Below are positions 60,980 to 64,000 of a stretch of DNA of 64,000 nucleotides, in pieces; position 1 is the stretch's first letter; the number at the start of each line of letters is the position of its first letter. The notes under the pieces are model-generated. The model was not told where the DNA came from. It saw only the letters and a program-made list of their open reading frames with translations, and searched no databases. The DNA lies in NCBI GenBank assembly GCA_025463135.1, contig JAOAPY010000056.1:25825-89824 (forward strand), read 5' to 3'. Origin of the DNA: Acidobacteriota bacterium (GTDB taxonomy: Bacteria > Acidobacteriota > Blastocatellia > Pyrinomonadales > Pyrinomonadaceae). The position numbers and the translations under genes were made by a program.

Positions 60980-61426
60980 TTATGCCGGTTGCGGTGCGGG
61001 TTCGGTAGCTTCTCGAGTTCGCCAGACAGCGAGTATTACGCCGGCGAGCGCGCAACCCACAAACTGGTAGGCGACGTTGATCAGGAAAAGGCCGAAATTT
61101 CTTCCCTCGAAGATAACCATCGGAACGTGGGTAGTCACGATAAAGCCCAGCCAGAGCCAGAATGCTGTTTGGATTCCGCCCATCGCGCTTGTGGCTTTAG
61201 TGTACTGAACAAAGTGGGCGAGGATATAGACGAGTATCAGCGACATTACAAAAGCGATCACCAGTTCCTTCGCATAGCTCGCATTTTCCACTTGTTGAAG
61301 TTTCTGGGGTGACCAGTTGATGAGCTGGATAAACTTATTTCCGAATAGCAGGGGTGAATACCAAAGTCCGCCCAGAATGAAGTGGACGATGGTAGCGACG
61401 ATCACGGCTGGATACTTGATTTTCAT
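60980..61426 (-). CDS. DUF1761-family membrane protein
   Basis: This 148-residue protein has four membrane segments: AVIVATIVHFILGGLWYSPL, LVIAFVMSLILVYILAHF, GIQTAFWLWLGFIVTTHVPM and FLINVAYQFVGCALAGVILA. The order and the FGNKFIQLINWSPQ-type loop are typical of DUF1761. Function is unknown. A very good AAGGAGATG site precedes the ATG at 61426; the open frame extending to 61672 is not supported. The spacer 61427-61708 shows no gene. Confidence 0.85.
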   Translation of the reverse strand: MKIKYPAVIVATIVHFILGGLWYSPLLFGNKFIQLINWSPQKLQQVENASYAKELVIAFVMSLILVYILAHFVQYTKATSAMGGIQTAFWLWLGFIVTTHVPMVIFEGRNFGLFLINVAYQFVGCALAGVILAVWRTREATEPAPQPA

Positions 61427-61708
61427 GTTGTCATCTCCTTGGGGGCAAGCGAGCAGTTGAAGAACACCAGGGTTGTAATTAGACCCAAAGGCTGTTTGAA
61501 GATTAGAACATGGCAAGATTGGCCGCTTCTTGAAAATTGCGCAGTTACGAGCAAACCCGGTACAGGGTGTAAGTGCGGTGATTCTATACATCTTTGGCTT
61601 GAAGTCAACGTTTGTAGTCAGGCGATGGGTTGTCACTTTTGGCCCGTTTCGGGCGAGGCCGTCAGCGAGCATCTTGAGCGTCTGCGGTTAGACACAGTCC
61701 AGAGGATC

Positions 61709-64000
61709 TCAACGAAAATTGTGCGCCGGCAGCGCTGCCACTTTGAATGAAAGGGCCCTGATGCGCTTCGCCTTTAAGGAGACCACATTGTCCTGATTCT
61801 GAAGTTTGCCTTCGATCAAAAGAAACGGATGGTCCACCAATACCAGCCGATTTTTGTCAAAAAGCTGAGGCGTAATAATTACATTTGCGACTCCGGTTTC
61901 GTCTTCCAGAGTTAGAAACATAAAACCTTTTGCGGTGCCCGGCCGCTGGCGCACAATAACCCAACCGGCAACCCGGACGGCAAAGCCATTGCGCAGTTGC
62001 TTAATATCAACTGCGCGCGTAGCGCCCAGCTTATTCAACTCCGTTCGATACATTGCCACCGGATGCCGGCCAATCGTCAATCCAGTGCCGCGAAAATCTG
62101 CGTCCATTCTTTCCGGCACAGTCATTTGTGCCAGTGGAGAATTCGTATCCAGTTCATGAAGTCCTGCAAACAAGGGACCCGCGGTGCGAGCGACACGTTC
62201 GACTTGCCATAAGGCAGCGCGCCGATGAACATTTTGTCCGGCAAACTTCAGTTTGTCGTTAGCCGTCACTGAGAGATCTTTAGCATCATCACGACAAACT
62301 GAAATTTCCCGGATTTCAGTCTGAATGAAATTCAGCGCTCCCACCGCAGCCAGCTTCCGCAGTTCATCCTTGCGCAGTTCAGGTACGCGCTGGTGTAAAT
62401 CGTCAATACTCTCGAACGGCAAACGCTTTCGTTCGCGCTCAATTACCTGGCCCGAGGCTGCGCTCATGCCTTTAACGTAGCGCAGGCCCAGACGGAGGGC
62501 GTGGGGATGGGGTGTTGGGGGTGTGGTGTAAGTGGAAGGGGGAACGGAGCGAGGAGGAAGGGTGTTGGAGGTGGAGTCTTGGGAGAAGTGGGACTGGGGA
62601 ATGGGGAAGTCTTTCGATTGTGTTTCACCCAACACCCTAACCTCTCGCCCATTATCTTTTGGGTTTTTACCCCATCCCCCATCCCCCACACCCAACACTC
62701 TTTGATCTTTCCCTACACCCCACCCACTACCCCCTACCCCCTCATCTTCCAGCGTGCATAACCAGTCCGATCTCGTGATGTCCGCTGGCAGGACCTTTAA
62801 GCCATGCCGTTGCGCATCCTTTATGATCGTGAAAGGCTGGTAAAAACCCATCGGTTGATTATTCAAAAGGGCGGCGGTGAAAGCTGCCAGGTAATGACAC
62901 TTGAGATAGGCGCTGGCGTAAGCAATCAAGGCAAAGCTGGCCGCATGGGATTCAGGAAAGCCATAAAGCGCGAACGAAGCAATCGATCGCACTATGTCGT
63001 CTTGTGTTTTGCCGGTGATGCCATTGTCTTGCATACCACGCCGCAGTTTTACTTCGACCTCTTTCATTCGTGCTTCCGAGCGTTTGAAACCAAAAGCGCG
63101 CCGCAATTCTTCCGCTTCGCCGCCTGAGAATCCGGAGCAGATCATCGCCATGCGCAGTAGTTGCTCCTGAAACAACGGCACCCCCAGCGTGCGTTTTAAG
63201 GCTGACTCAAGGGCGGGATGCGGATATGCCACCGGCTCGCGGCCCTGCCGGCGCTTCAGATAAGGATGGACCATGTTGCCGACAATCGGGCCGGGACGAA
63301 TAATGGCCACCTGGACCACGATGTCATAAAACCGCTCCGGCCGTAGTCGCGGCAGGCAGGACATCTGGGCCCGACTCTCAACCTGAAACATGCCAATGGT
63401 GTCGGCCTTTTGCAGCGCTGCATAAACCTTTTGGTCATTCTGGGGGAGATGAGCCAGATCTACTTCTTCATGATAAGCATCGCGAATCAATTGAATTGAG
63501 TCTTCCAGCACGGCCATCATACCCAGACCCAGCAAATCAACTTTTATTAGCCCCAGATCGGCACAATCTTCTTTGTCCCACTGCACCACGACGCGGCCGG
63601 GCATGGCCGCCGGTTCAAGCGGCACCACAGAGTCGAGTTGATGTTGGCAAATCACCATTCCTCCCGAGTGTTGGCCCAGATGTCGCGGCAAATCCTGCAC
63701 TGCCTGATAAAGTTGAAAAAATTTTTTAATGCGGGGCTCTCGCAGATCCAGGCCCGCGTCGCGAAACTGTCGTTCAGTTGAATCTTTCGGATCTTTCCAT
63801 TCCCAGGTATGGACCAGTCCGGACAAGCGCCCCACAGTGTCATCATCAAAGCCGAGCACTTTGCCCACCTCGCGGGCGGCCGATCGTCCGCGATAGGTAA
63901 TGACATTGGCCGTCATCGCCGCGCCCAATTGTCCATAGCGTTGGTAGACATACTGAATGGCTTGCTCTCGGTGGTCGCCACTCGGTAGGTCGAGATCGAT
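61709..64000 (-). CDS. dnaE2: Error-prone DNA polymerase III alpha subunit DnaE2/ImuC, N-terminus outside the window
   Basis: The frame is open to the right edge (763 codons visible), so the PHP domain and start lie beyond 64000. The edge still shows IDLDLPSGDHREQAIQYVYQ, the catalytic acidic motif of C-family polymerases. Further parts are HSGGMVICQHQLDSVVPL, FYDIVVQVAIIRPGPIVGNM, YGFPESHAASFALIAYASAY and a C-terminal OB-fold (AGWVIVRQRPGTAKGFMFLT). Missing the beta-clamp motif of DnaE1, it is a DnaE2-type translesion polymerase usually induced with imuA/imuB. Two in-frame insertions made of repeat DNA interrupt conserved regions at 62498-62743 and 62228-62326. Confidence 0.95.
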   Translation of the reverse strand: MDLDLPSGDHREQAIQYVYQRYGQLGAAMTANVITYRGRSAAREVGKVLGFDDDTVGRLSGLVHTWEWKDPKDSTERQFRDAGLDLREPRIKKFFQLYQAVQDLPRHLGQHSGGMVICQHQLDSVVPLEPAAMPGRVVVQWDKEDCADLGLIKVDLLGLGMMAVLEDSIQLIRDAYHEEVDLAHLPQNDQKVYAALQKADTIGMFQVESRAQMSCLPRLRPERFYDIVVQVAIIRPGPIVGNMVHPYLKRRQGREPVAYPHPALESALKRTLGVPLFQEQLLRMAMICSGFSGGEAEELRRAFGFKRSEARMKEVEVKLRRGMQDNGITGKTQDDIVRSIASFALYGFPESHAASFALIAYASAYLKCHYLAAFTAALLNNQPMGFYQPFTIIKDAQRHGLKVLPADITRSDWLCTLEDEGVGGSGWGVGKDQRVLGVGDGGWGKNPKDNGREVRVLGETQSKDFPIPQSHFSQDSTSNTLPPRSVPPSTYTTPPTPHPHALRLGLRYVKGMSAASGQVIERERKRLPFESIDDLHQRVPELRKDELRKLAAVGALNFIQTEIREISVCRDDAKDLSVTANDKLKFAGQNVHRRAALWQVERVARTAGPLFAGLHELDTNSPLAQMTVPERMDADFRGTGLTIGRHPVAMYRTELNKLGATRAVDIKQLRNGFAVRVAGWVIVRQRPGTAKGFMFLTLEDETGVANVIITPQLFDKNRLVLVDHPFLLIEGKLQNQDNVVSLKAKRIRALSFKVAALPAHNFR
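62228..62326 (-). repeat. Family G palindromic element in frame inside dnaE2
   Basis: tttgtccggcaaacttcag and its continuation gtttgtcgtta (62233-62261) match the reverse complement of the 34678 unit of the intergenic array at about 27 of 29 bases. An inverted partner (cgacaaactgaaatttcccg) follows at about 62292. It adds roughly 33 residues between GALNF and HRRAALWQVERVAR, which are adjacent or nearly so in other DnaE2 proteins. Confidence 0.7.
62498..62743 (-). repeat. Mirrored G-rich / C-rich low-complexity tract in frame inside dnaE2
   Basis: On the plus strand the first half is G-rich (gggtgttgg, ggtgtgg units) and the second half is its C-rich counterpart (cacccaacacc, ccccatccccc units). 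The whole tract can fold as a long imperfect hairpin. It encodes about 82 residues of Gly, then Pro/Thr/Ser-rich sequence between DWLCTLED and LRLGLRYVKG. These two motifs follow each other closely in ordinary DnaE2. The composition resembles the degenerate 7-mer intergenic arrays. Confidence 0.8.

Overview
The window is bacterial chromosome with dense coding on both strands. It most likely comes from an acidobacterium of the Blastocatellia / Pyrinomonadaceae type. The main reasons are two tandem secreted proteins with the VWFA-related domain first described in Acidobacteria, bacillithiol genes (bshA, bshB1), a selenocysteine system (tRNA-Sec plus selB), a PEP-CTERM protein beside a sigma-54-type two-component system, and very many dispersed extragenic palindromes and degenerate 7-mer arrays. 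The taxonomic call is inference from gene content.

Region 1 (1-14.6 kb) is an aromatic acyl-CoA catabolic block, almost all on the minus strand. In transcription order it runs boxC, boxB, a TetR regulator, an ankyrin lipoprotein, three crotonase-family enzymes, an SDR, a RidA-like protein, an acyl-CoA dehydrogenase, a two-gene nucleotidyltransferase cassette, an FAD monooxygenase, and the 5' part of a kynureninase at the left edge. An old-yellow-enzyme reductase faces the monooxygenase. Together those two correspond to the two halves of the fused 2-aminobenzoyl-CoA monooxygenase/reductase and salicylyl-CoA 5-hydroxylase enzymes. The block suggests degradation of kynurenine/anthranilate (or salicylate/benzoate) as CoA thioesters. 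A TetR-type palindrome lies just upstream of boxC.

Region 2 (14.8-21.1 kb) has tRNA-Sec, a four-helix-bundle protein, dprA, topA and a secreted M28 peptidase. Region 3 (21.2-31.3 kb) has a three-gene membrane stress operon, a TetR-controlled tripartite RND efflux operon, a DinB-fold protein and an overlooked 54-residue zinc-ribbon membrane protein. Region 4 (31.6-44.7 kb) has bshB1, a large secreted helical protein, an Nfu-type Fe-S scaffold, bshA translationally coupled to the VWA paralogues, selB and two small membrane proteins.

Region 5 (44.8-53.8 kb) has a GH5-like glycosidase, a bacterioferritin-like protein, an S9 peptidase, an unusual fusion of a DUF2156 lysyltransferase-like domain with an alpha/beta hydrolase, and a GT39 glycosyltransferase. 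Region 6 (54.3-59.9 kb) has a sensor kinase, an NtrC-type regulator, a good sigma-54 promoter, a PEP-CTERM protein, two small proteins and a single-domain response regulator. Region 7 (59.9-64 kb) has DinB and DUF1761 proteins and the C-terminal part of an error-prone DnaE2 polymerase running off the right edge.

The most unusual theme is that repeats filling the spacers also appear in frame inside conserved enzymes: a 27-bp palindrome in boxC, and a palindromic element plus a mirrored G-rich/C-rich tract in dnaE2. This resembles the Rickettsia palindromic elements.
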